Origin: Anaerobiospirillum sp. NML120449
Lineage (GTDB): Bacteria; Pseudomonadota; Gammaproteobacteria; Enterobacterales; Succinivibrionaceae
Assembly: GCF_023051105.1 (NCBI RefSeq)
Contig: NZ_JALKIL010000014.1
Span: forward strand, 1 to 64,000
Direction of reading: 5' to 3'
Length of the DNA: 64,000 bases
The position numbers and the translations under genes are program-made. The notes under the pieces were generated by a model. That model did no database searches. It was given only the letters and a program-made list of their open reading frames with translations, and was not told the DNA's origin. Below are positions 46,357-57,812 of this stretch, piece by piece; the stretch's first letter is position 1, and every line of letters starts with the position of its first letter.

Positions 46357-46362
46357 ATTATA
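46357..46362 (-). promoter_or_regulatory. -10 element upstream of the ArsR gene
   Basis: TATAAT on the minus strand lies 54 nt upstream of the GTG start. No good -35 box is seen. Its position makes the longer ATG start at 46377 unlikely. Confidence 0.4.
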
Positions 46363-48579
46363 GCGCGAGAAATGCACTTTTCTGGATATTTTTAACTTAC
46401 ATTTGCTTCAAATTTGAACGTATATCGCGAGACCGGGCGTAGGAATGGGGCTTTTGAAGAAAATTTTCGTAAAAATTTTTGTTTACATTTTTTTACTTGT
46501 ACGTCATGTAAAAGATCCCAAATACCACCGATACGCCGATTGACGATGTAAAAATCTTATAAATTCACAGTTGTCAACATCTTAGGATGCTTGCATTCAG
46601 GGCTGATTTGTGTTCAGAAAATTATGCGGGCTAAAATAGTGAAAATGAATGCATTTTTTGCATTTGGTTCATTGCAAAATTTCAATATTTACTGAAACAA
46701 ATTGCAGGTAAGCCATTGATAACCATCTGTACAATGCCTGGATATGTGCTTTATAAAAAATTCATAGTAAGAGCATTTTGCAGTACTTTTGCAGTGGAAT
46801 GTCGCATTTTTGCATTTTGTTGCAGCAAAACTTTGCACAAAAAAGCAGCACACATGTATGGTAGTGGTAAATAATTATAGTTTTAGCCCTTCCAAAACAC
46901 AACGGCATACATCAATGTAACAGGAAATTTGTAGACCACAAATGACTGGTTTGAAGGCTGAAAATTTCCTGTCATACAACTTCGGCAAAAACCATCTTAT
47001 GTATCTATGGAACGGTAAATTTCACAAATTTTGCCCAATCATCTGTATATAACCATATATGTATCAATGTGTTACATCGTTATATAACGAAACACTTACT
47101 GTCCAGGACTTAATTTACATTGATGAGCTCGATAAGATTTACAGAAATAAGAGCATATCCCCGCAACTTACTAAAATAATCATATTAAAGAACTACAGTC
47201 GTTCTGTATTTTTCCCGTTTAGTGCTAATCCAGTGGGTAGTTTTAGTACCTTACCAGGATTCAACCTAATATTAGCCCCAGGCGTCGGCATCATATCTTC
47301 CCTTCTTCTCCGATTCACAGCCAGCGCTGGCAGAGCATTGCTCCCACACATTTAGTCTTGCCTGTTCTGGCACATAGCCCTTGCACATTTCCCTGGTTCA
47401 TTGCTGTTTCACGCGCAGACATATCTGCCATAACCAGTCTGCCTTACTGCATTCCTGACAACTAACTGCATGCACATGCTGCCGCATTAGCCCAGGCTGA
47501 TTGATCTGAGGAGGAGGCTCAGCCTTATACCTCATACCTCGCATAATGCTTTTCTCGCTGCTTTGGCCGGACAGTTGTACGCCCTTGCAGGGACGACCCT
47601 CCTGATACCATATCATGTGGCTATTGCAGCCATGGCATGCGGCTGTAAAACATTCCCAATGTTGCTGCCCTGAGGCCACGCATCCTGAGTTTCAATTATC
47701 TCTATCTGATGCTAATACGCTCATATCAGTATTATGAATGTCCATTCACACTCAGGCTGGATGGGGTCGCTTGTCTGCTTACAGACTGCACCTACTACTC
47801 GTACATTCCGTCCTGTATTGATGCTTTGTTTTTGTCACGGCAGCAACAGCTGATGATTTATGTCCATGCTTATGCAGCATGGTTATTGGTTATGAGGTGT
47901 CAGTTTGCCTCGTCGAATAAGGCAACCTTGACGGGAGAGTCAGCAGGAGTGGGAACTGTTGCGTCGGAAACTGTAATGGAGCTCACAAAATGTCATGTCT
48001 GATCGGGAACATTGATACAAAATCCCAACTGGATCTGGCCAGTGATTGAGCTATTGGCTATGATGCAGGCCAGTGATTCTCTGACATCTATTACCTGCTG
48101 ACAGAGCCTGTCCGTACATAAAAGCTCAGGCTGAATGATTAGAATGCTGCAGATGCCAGTGTCTGTTATTATGGCTGTGCAGGTAAATGTCTACTGACGG
48201 AAGATAGCTGTGGTTCTGCTTTTCAGTGGTTGTGACTCCTGCGAACAGAATAAGCCCTGCAGATAATGAGAATCACATCAAGTACGCTCTGAGCACGCGC
48301 CTGTGCCGTTGCGACTGTCTCACATGTGGCATGCTTTAACTGATCTTTGCTGTGCAGGAGGTCTTGTCGGCTGTTTCATTGAGACCAGGCGATGGTACCA
48401 CCTGTATAAAGGCAGTTCTGCGGCCACTAATAGTGAACAATGTCCCATGGTCGCACAGGGAGTGTACATACCAGTCAGGAGCACCTGATCACTGGTAACA
48501 TCATTGTGTATTTGGTCAGCAATACATCGCTGCATATACCTGTACATATTCTGAGGAAAGCGACAGCTCCATCTTTTTA
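46363..48579. other. AT-rich, gene-poor region with repeated TTTTGCA motifs
   Basis: TTTTGCA occurs at 46656, 46776, 46787 and 46808 and in inverted form at 46673. An 11-bp perfect inverted repeat (ACAGGAAATTT / AAATTTCCTGT) spans 46920-46972. At about 47985-48235 one plus-strand frame interrupted by several stops (pieces such as AIGYDAGQ and FSDIYYLLTEP) may be a decayed gene, with little certainty. No intact gene is supported. Confidence 0.5.
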
Positions 48580-48888
48580 TCAATCCTTAGTTCTGATCAT
48601 TTCCGTCTTTTCCCCGAAAACATCAATGCGATCCCAGCGTTCGCAGTAACCTCTACGCCCTTTTTTCTGTCATTCAAACTCTACTTTTTTGGTTTGAGCA
48701 GAAAGGTGGACGTTTAGAGCACCGTGTGCGCAATGTGGACAGAGCAATGCTGTCTTTTTCTTGAACCCGGGTGTATGTTCTGGCACTTTTGCCGGTATTT
48801 GTCCAGGTTGGCTATAGGCAGAGTTGACGCAGTATGGGTAACCCGGGTTGAGAACATCCCTCCAGGCATTAATCAGTCTGAGTGATGA
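48580..48888 (-). pseudogene. Decayed zinc-ribbon-like gene fragment
   Basis: A minus-strand frame open from 48888 to 48673 encodes 72 protein-like residues with no ATG, including AWRDVLNPGYPYCVNSAY and LLCPHCAHGALNVHL. After an in-frame TGA (48672-48670) the same frame continues with QKKGRRGYCERWDRIDVFGE to a stop at 48580. The CPHC pair and later YCERW suggest a zinc ribbon broken by a nonsense mutation, possibly from a Trp codon. No family is recognised. Confidence 0.4.
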
Positions 48889-49369
48889 TCAAATGGAGTG
48901 TGCATCTGCCTTGCAAGAATATGGAGGCACTAAAGCAATCGCAGGGACAGCCCTGGACAGACTGTGACCGGTTCTCTCAGGTCCTGTCCATACATTCAGG
49001 ACCTGTTGTCCAGGGAAGCGATCGCCTGTGCTGGCATTGCCAGTCCTCTGGCTGGTACCGTCAGACATGTGGCTGTGCCTGCAGACGTATGGCGTGTACT
49101 GCCTGCCATGTGGTCAGTGCCTGCAGACATATGGCGCGTACTGCCTGCCATGTGGCCAGTGCCTGCAGTGATGTGGCGGGTACCGGTGGACATGTGGCAG
49201 GTACATGCAGCATGGCCATAACCTGAGGCGAGCTGACACCATAATTTTGGCTGCTTTGTAAATCTGGAGTTGTTAACGCGTGGAACCGTAAGGCTTTGAC
49301 AGGGCTGACAGGTTCCGGGACAGATTTTCAGGCAGCAGGCGAGTTTTAAAGTTTGTAATGAGGCTGAGT
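48889..49369. repeat. Spacer with a 42-bp minisatellite
   Basis: Three imperfect 42-bp units starting GCCTGCAG lie at 49078-49203. No gene is supported. Confidence 0.55.
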
Positions 49370-51031
49370 ATGTTTAGCTGTTTTTTCAACCTGAGCAGCA
49401 AAATCAAGCTGACAGTTTTGTCTGTTTCCTTAATATCAATGACAATACTGGTTGCGGTAATGTCATATTTTGCAACTCTGAACAGTGTCAGAGCTGCAAC
49501 CGACCTTTCAGTTATTCTTAACCGTTCTGCCGTTCGCGTAACCAATCTGCAAAATCACCTGCGTGACCTTGACAACATTACTCTGAACTATCTGTCAGGA
49601 GCGAAGGGAGCGCCTGGTAGCTTTCAGGACTTCCAGAACAGGACCAATCAGATTATCGATGCCGTTACGGAAGCCTCAAAAGTGATGAATCCGCAGCGTA
49701 TCGGCGATCTGCAGTCTGCACCTGAATATGTTGCCAGGATTCAGGAGCTTAAGGACAAGTCCCTGTCTTTGATCAAGGTATATGAGGACAACCTTAATGT
49801 CATCAGAAACGACCGTATTCGCGGACTTGGCAACTATCTGCATTCCCTGCGTCCAGTTATCATAGACATGTATGAAACCTGTACTGAATCTATTCGAATG
49901 CAGGATCTGCTGGTTATCCAGCTTGCCAGTGAAGGCTCTGATATGCGCATGGCCTACTACTCTCTTGCGGTGGCTGCCCTTTCAGTAATAATTGGTGCGG
50001 CTCTTTCCCTTGCCATTGTTTCTTATATTACCCGCTGTATTACCCGTCAGGGTCACTTCCTTGACAAGATGTGTGAGGGCGACTTCTCTTTCCGTATTGC
50101 CGAGTACTACAACGATGACTTTGGAACCATCATCGACAAGATCCGCATTGTTCGTGACAATATGAACAAGGCACTGCTTGAGGTTAAGGAAAACTCTCTG
50201 CTGACGGAAAAGACCCTCAATGAGGTTATTGCAATGTCCGGCAATATCGCCATTAAGGTAAACGACTGCGAAGACAAATCAGTTACTGTATCAGCTGCCT
50301 CACAGCAGATGCTCTCTACTACCAGGGATATTGCCAAGAACTGCGAGGATGTGTCCAGCCAGTCCTGTACAACCAAGGATATTATTTCTGAGGGTGTAGC
50401 CCGCATTCAGAAGACCATCGAAGCTATTCGTGACCAGAGCAATGAAATTCAGTCCAACTCCCAGGCTGTAGAAAAGGTAGCAAAGCGCTCTCTGGACATT
50501 AACTCTATTGTTAATACCATTGAGGAAATTGCAGCTCAGACCAATCTTCTGGCCCTTAATGCAGCGATTGAGGCTGCCCGTGCTGGTGAGGCTGGTCGTG
50601 GCTTTGCCGTGGTAGCTGACGAAGTTCGTGCGCTTGCCAGTCGCACCTCTGATTCAACCAAGGAAATTGCCGGCATGGTCGCAGACATTCAGCAAGATGC
50701 AGCTACAGCAGCTGAGTCCATCAACCAGTCAGTAGCCACCATGGAGGCTACAAGCCAGGACACTTCCCAGGTTGAGGGCACCATGCACGATATGATCAAT
50801 CATGTTGAGCAGGTAAATCTTCAGATTGCTCAGATTGCAGCCGCAGCTGAAGAGCAGACTACCGCTACCAACGAAATCTCTCAACATATCCACGATATCT
50901 CCGATCTGGCCAAGGATGCCAACAAGGACACTCAGGACACTCAGGAAATTATCGACAAAACTGTGGAGGCTCTCCACAACCTGCGTGACTCTCTGTCTTA
51001 CTTTAAGGTAACCACCAGTATGCCAGTATAG
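49370..51031 (+). CDS. Methyl-accepting chemotaxis protein
   Basis: The 553-residue receptor has a first membrane helix at about residues 12-33 ([20 protein letters not shown]) and a helical periplasmic domain to about 188. A second membrane helix follows at 192-215 ([19 protein letters not shown]), then an HAMP-like segment and the cytoplasmic signalling domain. The hairpin tip ([36 protein letters not shown]) lies at about 384-425. The ligand-binding domain resembles the four-helix type and the ligand is unknown. No C-terminal NWETF-like pentapeptide is present. ATG 49370 has GAGG 6 nt upstream and is preferred to the ATG at 49358. A strong terminator follows. Confidence 0.92.
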   Translation: MFSCFFNLSSKIKLTVLSVSLISMTILVAVMSYFATLNSVRAATDLSVILNRSAVRVTNLQNHLRDLDNITLNYLSGAKGAPGSFQDFQNRTNQIIDAVTEASKVMNPQRIGDLQSAPEYVARIQELKDKSLSLIKVYEDNLNVIRNDRIRGLGNYLHSLRPVIIDMYETCTESIRMQDLLVIQLASEGSDMRMAYYSLAVAALSVIIGAALSLAIVSYITRCITRQGHFLDKMCEGDFSFRIAEYYNDDFGTIIDKIRIVRDNMNKALLEVKENSLLTEKTLNEVIAMSGNIAIKVNDCEDKSVTVSAASQQMLSTTRDIAKNCEDVSSQSCTTKDIISEGVARIQKTIEAIRDQSNEIQSNSQAVEKVAKRSLDINSIVNTIEEIAAQTNLLALNAAIEAARAGEAGRGFAVVADEVRALASRTSDSTKEIAGMVADIQQDAATAAESINQSVATMEATSQDTSQVEGTMHDMINHVEQVNLQIAQIAAAAEEQTTATNEISQHIHDISDLAKDANKDTQDTQEIIDKTVEALHNLRDSLSYFKVTTSMPV

Positions 51032-51106
51032 TTAACATACTCGCCAAAGACCGTCTCAGGGCCGCTCAGAATAATCTGAAAAGCACTGAGGCAGTCTTAC
51101 TAACTC

Positions 51107-51148
51107 AAGGCCCCGCACTGCCCAACAACACAGTACGGGGCCTTTTTG
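51107..51148 (+). terminator. Rho-independent terminator after the chemotaxis gene
   Basis: AAGGCCCCGCACTG and CAGTACGGGGCCTT pair with one mismatch, followed by TTTTT. Confidence 0.85.
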
Positions 51149-51904
51149 CATCTGAAAATTCTGATCTTGCTTCCGGCTGCCAGAAAGGCACAGCTCTGGT
51201 CACAACCTGAGCCGGATGACGGCCCCTGGTACATACGGCTAACCCGCACAAAGGAGGCTAAAGGTCATTAATCAAGAAGATATCCAGCACCGACGTGCAG
51301 ACTGGCCCCGGGAGCCATGCTTGTCACCGCGCCAGATGAGTACTCAATCAGCACGCCTCACTGGTACTTCAAGAGGATTTAAGTACTAATGAGGTGACCG
51401 CGTGACAGCATAAGTCCATCCCCATACCTTGCAGCACAAGGCCATCTTCGTGCTATGCAGCATAAGTCCATCCCCGTACCTTGCAGCACATGGCCATCTT
51501 CGTGCTATGCAGCACAAGTCCATCCCCGTGCCAATCAACACAAACGGCAATGCCGCACATGCGGCAGCTGTGAGGTCATTTTGCAGACAAAGCGCTTTAT
51601 CAGGGCAGATAAAGGCGGAGCTGATGTGCATGCTATACTCATGCGCCTTATAACAAACAATAAAGCCACTGTTCGCCACCTGTGTCATCCAGTAACCATG
51701 TGAGTCCCTGCAAGTCACTCTCTACTCAAAAGACGAAGTTGCAGGCCATTGCTGCAGCGCAGCATCTGCAGGTCGGGCCGAATATGGTTCATGCGGGCTG
51801 ACAGAGCTATAAAGTACGCCTGTGAGCTATTGTGAACAGTGGCTTATACTATGGACCAGGCAAGTGGATAATTTCAGGCTCGTGGCCTGCTCCGGGAGAG
51901 TTTT
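51149..51904. repeat. Spacer with a 26/52-bp minisatellite
   Basis: Alternating 26-bp half units (GCATAAGTCCATCCCC..., GCACAAGGCCATCTTC...) repeat between 51405 and 51533. No gene is supported. Confidence 0.6.
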
Positions 51905-52855
51905 ATGACCCTGACTCAGCTGCGCTATCTGATTGCGGTAGCACATCATTCATCTTTGCAGAAAGCGGCTGCCTCTCTGTATATTTCGCAGCCAAGTCTT
52001 TCCAAGGCCATTTCATCTCTTGAAGATGAGATGGGTATCATCATTTTCAGGCGCAAGTCTACTGGCGTGGACCTTACAGATGAAGGTTACCGTTTTCTGT
52101 CATATGCAAAGCAGGTCATTGAGCAGGCCGATGTGCTGCTGGCCCATTACAGCAGGGGACACAAAGTCAGACGGGTACTGTCAGTATCCTCCCATCACTA
52201 TGCCTTTGTAGTTAATGCCTTTGTCCGTCTGGTCAATGAATACAACAAGGATGAGTATGAGTTTTCCCTGCGCGAGTCACGCACCTGTGACATTATCGAG
52301 GATGTCTTAACCGGCCGTTCGGAGCTGGGCATTATCTACCTGTCCAACTATAACCGTGAGGTAATCAAGAACATACTGCGCAGCAAGGATCTGGCTTTCA
52401 AAGGCCTTTTTATGGCCCGCCCTCATGTTTTTGTATGCCGCACCCATCCACTTGCAGAGCGCAGTTCAGTAACCCTTGGAGATCTGGTCGATTTTCCTCG
52501 CCTGACCTACGACCAGGGAACCAACAACAGCTTCTACTATTCTGAAGAGCTGCACTCTACCGAAATAGTGCCCAAGAATATTGTAGTTACCGATCGCGCT
52601 ACTCTTTTTAACCTGCTCATAGGCCTGCAGGGCTATACCATTGCTTCAGGCATTCTCAGCAGCGATCTTAATGGCGATCAGATTGTCTCTGTCCCTCTTG
52701 AGTCTGACGAAAACATGGAGCTGATATCGGTATACCGCAAGAGTCAGAAGTTAAGCACACTTGCATCTCGATACCTCGAGCTTCTCAAGGACTATGTTCT
52801 TGAATTTATCCATCCCGATGCCATCATCATCGATGACCAGAAACGCAGTCAATAA
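51905..52855 (+). CDS. LysR-family transcriptional regulator
   Basis: The 316-residue protein has the classical LysR N-terminal HTH (LTQLRYLIAVAHHSSLQKAA, ISQPSLSKAISSLEDEMG) and a periplasmic-binding-protein-like effector domain from about residue 90. GGGAGAG lies 4 nt before the ATG. The nearest downstream gene is the methionine-synthase-like gene 1.6 kb away, so a regulatory link is possible but not shown. Confidence 0.9.
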   Translation: MTLTQLRYLIAVAHHSSLQKAAASLYISQPSLSKAISSLEDEMGIIIFRRKSTGVDLTDEGYRFLSYAKQVIEQADVLLAHYSRGHKVRRVLSVSSHHYAFVVNAFVRLVNEYNKDEYEFSLRESRTCDIIEDVLTGRSELGIIYLSNYNREVIKNILRSKDLAFKGLFMARPHVFVCRTHPLAERSSVTLGDLVDFPRLTYDQGTNNSFYYSEELHSTEIVPKNIVVTDRATLFNLLIGLQGYTIASGILSSDLNGDQIVSVPLESDENMELISVYRKSQKLSTLASRYLELLKDYVLEFIHPDAIIIDDQKRSQ

Positions 52856-54481
52856 CAGCCTGCAGCACCATCTGCGCATAACGGGCACCTCGAAGCCGCT
52901 CTGCCGTTGATGTTACTGTGCATCACTGCACACATCTGCTGCACAATTAACTTTATATTGCAGAACCATCACCGCATAATTGGATGCCCGGAGCTGCTCG
53001 CTCTAATGTTACTTTGTATCAGTGCACGTATTTGCTTTTCACTTCACTTTATGTTTTAGTCAGCATTACCAGCAAGCCCTGTAATGCCGAGCCGGCATCT
53101 TATGTCAGGCATATTACTCTGAGCATTTCTGTTCACAGCTTCCTCATTATCTGTTGTTTCCCCGCCTCAGTTTTCCACTCCTGAATGCACTCTCTTATGA
53201 CTGCGCTTACAGCTTTGACAGCGCTGTCAACGCCTGAACTGACGTACATTTTCTTTGAAGTTCACGCCTGACAAGCGATGCAAAATAACACTTTCTAAAG
53301 CAGTTTCAAACTCATTAGATGCGCACTTTGTGAGACCACCTTTCTGTAACCTGATTATAGCTGCACTTTATAATACTCTGTAAAAGACAATAGATTGATA
53401 TATTGCCTTGACTGGGAGACAGCTCATGACTCGTCTCTACACTTTATAAAACAATAAATAGTGCAACAGGTATACGTTCGTAAGTTTTCGCTGATGCCGC
53501 TCTTGCCCTGCCGTGTCCTGTCTTAATGGCTCCGCCTGACATTGCACATGAATGGTGTTACGGCAGAGCTATGGACAATAAATTAGGCAGTTAACTGCTA
53601 CAAGGGCGGACCCCAGGAGCAGAGGCACTAAGTTCTATCGGAAAGGGGCTATGGTTGAGCTGCCATATGTAAATAAAAAGTACTATTGAATTATTGACTG
53701 TTGGTTGTGATTCTTGCTGAAACGCTGATATTCATCGCATTTTCAGTGAATTATTATGTTGCCCGGCGCCATGGTTTGCACTGTTTTGGGGATTAATTCA
53801 GGGGTGCAAAAAGTACTTTCCGGAGGTATTTGCAGTACAGATTTGCCAGGGCTTAGTTGTGATTTTCCTGTAATTTATGGGCATTTAGAGAGGTATAACT
53901 TAAGGCTATAACGGGGCATGAATAATTAGTATTAGACTATGAGCCTGAGTCAACGTAATCTTAAAGCCACGCAGAGACAGCGAGCCACCTGAGGCTCACA
54001 AATCCCGCAGCAATCGGCAGTAACGACCGCTCACCCAGTCTGATTAACAACAGGCTGACCATGAACAGAGCCAGGGGTTACCCGATGACAACTGCCTCTG
54101 ACACATAATCAAAGTCCGGAACCGCCGGCTGTTTACTGATTACAATGAGGGATATGCATTAAAGTTATGGTCTGACGAAAATGATTAAATTCGACCCGAC
54201 ACTCAGATAGCCGCTGAGCATGGGATAGCCTCTTATTTAACACGGCAGCGACCATATAAATGCACTTGCCCATACATCAGACAAACAGCAGGACAGGTAA
54301 TAAAGCCGGACTGATACTGGACTTTTAAATTACAAAGCAGACAAGGCAGACTCACATTACATGCCACAGGCGCAGAAATATGGAGCCTCCTGGTACTGAC
54401 TGAGCACAGTGCTCAGACTTTGCAGTGAACAGTACCCTCACTGTAATGCTTCCTGTAATAAGGTACTTCTGGAGAATTATC
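52856..54481. other. Long AT-rich intergenic region
   Basis: A decayed duplication of about 110 bp lies at 52873-53035 (GCGCATAACGGGCACC and CCGCATAATTGGATGCCC). No gene is supported. Confidence 0.5.
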
Positions 54482-55612
54482 ATGGCTTTCACCATCCCGC
54501 AAAATGCCCCTTTCCGCGCTGATATAGTCGGTTCTTTCCTCCGTCCTGACAAGCTTAAGAATGCACGTAACCTGCACCGTCAGGGCCTGCTTGATGATGC
54601 AGGTTTAAAGCAGGTTGAAGATGAGTGCATCACCGATCTTATCAGCAAGCAGATCAGACATGGTCTACGCGTTATTACCGACGGTGAGTTCCGTCGCAGC
54701 TGGTGGCATCTTGATTTTATGTGGGGACTTCAGGGTGTAGCCAAAGCCAGTCGTGAACGTGGTTATGGTTTCGTAGGCATTGATACCCGTGCTGAGACAG
54801 CTGTTATTACTGGCAAAATTACCGGTGAAAACCATCCTTTTGTAGAGCATTTCAAATTTGTAAAGCAGTTTGAAAGCAAAGGCTATGGCCTGGTAGCACG
54901 TCAGACTATCCCGGCACCAGCCCAGACTCTTGCTACCTTCCTCAATGTACGCAACAGCGAATTTGCCACCTCATGGCAGGAACATTACGAAAACGAAGAT
55001 GCCTTAATTGAAGATCTGGGCGCCGCCTATCGTCAGGTAATCAAGGACCTCTACTTTGCCGGTTGTCGCTCCATTCAGTTTGATGACTGTACCTGGTCAG
55101 TTCTTTGTGACAAGGAACTGGTCGAAAAGAGTGGCATAGACGTTGATCGTCTGGCTGCCCTGTACCTTAAGGCCAACAATGCTGCCATTAAGGACAAGCC
55201 TGATGATCTGGCTATCTGCACCCACATCTGCCGTGGTAACTACCGTTCCCACTACTTCTCAAGCGGTGCATATGACCGAGTAGCCAATGTCGTCTTTGCC
55301 CACGAAAATGTTGATGCATTCTACCTTGAGTACGATGACGACCGCTCCGGTACCTTCGAGGCCCTCAAGTTCATCCCTCAAAACAGGAAAGTTGTGCTGG
55401 GCATTATCACTTCCAAGAAGCCTGAGCTTGAGAACATCAATGAGCTTGAAAGTCGTGTCCGTGAAGCAGCTAAGTACTTCCCTCTTGATAATCTTTGCGT
55501 ATCTACTCAGTGCGGATTTGCCTCAACCGAGGAAGGCAATGAGCTTAGCGAAGCTGAACAGTGGGCCAAAATTGACCTTGTAATTGATCTTGCCCAGAAG
55601 GTCTGGGGCTAA
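54482..55612 (+). CDS. Cobalamin-independent methionine synthase C-domain family protein (YxjG type)
   Basis: The 376-residue protein matches the stand-alone MetE C-terminal family. It has the zinc-site motifs ICTHICRGNYRS (His and Cys, near residues 245-255), FYLEYDDDRSGTFEAL (Glu) and VSTQCGFAS (Cys). The N-terminus FRADIVGSFLRP is also typical. The family transfers methyl groups to homocysteine or related thiols; these stand-alone forms often act in methionine salvage from other methyl donors. TGGAGA lies 7 nt before ATG 54482; a 19-codon upstream extension is not supported. Confidence 0.9.
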   Translation: MAFTIPQNAPFRADIVGSFLRPDKLKNARNLHRQGLLDDAGLKQVEDECITDLISKQIRHGLRVITDGEFRRSWWHLDFMWGLQGVAKASRERGYGFVGIDTRAETAVITGKITGENHPFVEHFKFVKQFESKGYGLVARQTIPAPAQTLATFLNVRNSEFATSWQEHYENEDALIEDLGAAYRQVIKDLYFAGCRSIQFDDCTWSVLCDKELVEKSGIDVDRLAALYLKANNAAIKDKPDDLAICTHICRGNYRSHYFSSGAYDRVANVVFAHENVDAFYLEYDDDRSGTFEALKFIPQNRKVVLGIITSKKPELENINELESRVREAAKYFPLDNLCVSTQCGFASTEEGNELSEAEQWAKIDLVIDLAQKVWG

Positions 55613-57812
55613 AATCATCAGGAGCTGCCCACACTGTCACGACAAGAAAGCAGAGGTCGTATACCTCTGGAACAGGTACTCAGTCTGGGGCGATATCCAT
55701 GCCCCGGACACAGCCATGGAAATGAGCCATTCTTATCCCTGGATATAAGCAGGCACCCATCCCCTGACATAGCCGTGGATATGAGTCGGCCCTATCCCCT
55801 GACATAGCCGTGGATATGAGTCGGCCCCATCCCCTGACATAGCTGTGGATATGAGTCGGCCCCATCCCCTGACATAGCTGTGGATATGAGTTGGCCCAAT
55901 CCCTTGACATAGCCATGGATATGAGACCGTCTCAGCTATCGACACAGCCTGGCAGAGGCAGCTCCACTACCCTTCAAATACTGGACATTATCAATCAGGC
56001 CTGAACGTTCAGCCTGGCAAATCATGAAGCTTGCGCAGGCGTTATAGCAAGGGAACATCACTTGCTCCCAGCAGCGCACCAGCCTTAGGCACATGGCAAC
56101 AGCTAACAGCCGGCAGCAATGACTCTGATAATCATTATAGCTGGCATAAGAAACATTTTTTAAACGGCTCTGGTGAGCAAACCTCTGTCAAGAGCCCTGC
56201 CCCTTATGGGCAAGATTTTTTGAGCACCTTGCATCTCATCTTTTTCAATACCAGAGATGACATGTTGTCTGTTCGTAACACGACATTAGCCATCAGCCAT
56301 AAGTCCACGCAATCAGCATTGTCGGTTTTAACTCAGTGGCAGATGATGCAGCTGATCCCTCAATTGTTTTTCAGACTTTGCTACTGGTGCACAAGTACGG
56401 TTTTGGGCCCTGCCCAAATCAGGAATATGCACAGTATTCCTGACCAGCAGAGCCATGAAGGCGGTGCCAAATCCAGCAAATTCAGGCATCGCTTTCAGGC
56501 CCAGGCAGTGTTCCTGCCTGCACAGTGCGCATCTGGCGCACCCCTGTTTGTATCAGGCCGCATGGCGGCCGCCCATTTCACAATGCCTGACGTGCTGCAA
56601 TGAGGGCCTTGAATTGCCACAGGATGCATTTTGCTCTGCAGTCTGGCTAATAGAATTTGACAGGTTATGGCTGCTCCTTATCCGGCACAGATAAGGACTC
56701 TCCCAATACAGTCGAGCCTGTCAAACCATACAGTGCCGCAGTTATCCATAGGGCTGTGGCTTACTATTTAAGATGGTAATCGTGTCTGATCAAACCCCGG
56801 CTACATGAAGGCCACATGAGAATGCATTCAGGTTTTAATATGCTGTCTGTATCGCTTTGTAGAGCGTATTCAGCACTCAAGACAATCATATGCCATAACT
56901 TATCTTTGCAACAGGAGGCTTAATTCAGGAGCTTGATATGAACCGGCCTGCACTTGACACCTTGCCTGCTTCACGGCAGTTTTGCGGCATTAGCTGCAAG
57001 TGTCATCTGACTGGAGTTTTATTCCGGTCAGCTCACAAAGGTAAATTCGTGTCAGCTTCAAAGGAGAGATGTTCACAGGTTCTGACAGTCATAAACATGC
57101 AGAGATACGCATAATTGGTACAAAGTTCACAGTAAACGTTACGTTGCCCGGTTCGTCCGGGCGTTCTGCGTTTTTAAGGTCCGGTATTGCTGACAGTTTG
57201 CACGGCTGTCAGCAGCCGGACCTTGCTGTTTGTGCTCACTGCAATCTGTCACTCCATCGTAGAACATAGATGTGATTCGCTGCAAAACAATGACTGATCG
57301 GCGGTCTTTCTCTCTTGTCTGATCACTTACGAACGCATGCAGAGGGTGGATCACACGTACAAATGGCTTATTTTGCCCGTTTGTGCTGCATGATATCTGT
57401 TTTGCGTACTTATCTGGCAGTCAAGTCAGCCATACTGATGCTTTATTAAGCAGCGTTTGAGCTAAAAAAGGGTAAAATTCCTCAGACACGATGTACTGCG
57501 CACCGTAAAATAGACCGCTTGTGATATGTCAGCCGTATTAATGTGCTGACTTTCATTTCCCTCATTACAGATGAGCAGTTCAGGATAAGCGCTGCAGCAG
57601 CGTTGAGTGCGACAGCTGCTGTACCGTAACAGCATCGTTGAGTGCGACAGCTGCTGCTGCTACAGTAACGGCAGCGGTGCATGTGACGGGAGCTGCCTTA
57701 ATGGCAGCAGAAGTTTATGTAGCGGCTGATGCTGTAACACAGCGGCATGCTAAACACCTCTAATCCGGCCAGGCCGCAGCTTTTCTTATCAGAATATCTA
57801 TCAGGAGTTATT
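55613..57812. other. Long intergenic region with a 35-bp minisatellite and stem-loops
   Basis: About six 35-bp units (GACATAGCCGTGGATATGAG...) occupy 55696-55935, four of them at exact 35-bp steps (55766, 55801, 55836, 55871, 55906). A 190-codon frame at 56031-56603 lacks protein character. Hairpins at 57146-57162 and 57176-57224 are listed separately. CGTTGAGTGCGACAGCTGCTG is repeated at about 57600 and 57633. Confidence 0.6.
57146..57224. other. Pair of stem-loops, the second long and nearly perfect
   Basis: GCCCGG-TTCGT-CCGGGC at 57146-57162 is followed by a bipartite stem at 57176-57224: AAGGTCCGG and CCGGACCTT outside, GCTGACAG and CTGTCAGC inside, with a 9-nt loop. A TTTTT run separates the two hairpins. 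The first could be a terminator. The second could be an RNA structure or an end of a small mobile repeat. Confidence 0.6.

Noticed and set aside
46302-46377. Longer ATG start of the ArsR gene
   Set aside because: The extra codons overlap the -10 element and lack a ribosome-binding site, while the GTG start has GGAGG upstream and begins just before the conserved domain.
47059-47355. 98-codon plus-strand frame in the AT-rich block
   Set aside because: There is no ribosome-binding site and no recognisable motif; the C-terminal half has no protein character.
55696-55935. CRISPR array considered for the 35-bp repeats
   Set aside because: Units are directly adjacent with no unique spacers, and no cas genes are present.
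56031-56603. 190-codon plus-strand frame
   Set aside because: Its composition is erratic, it has no domain or ribosome-binding site, and it lies in a repeat-rich spacer.
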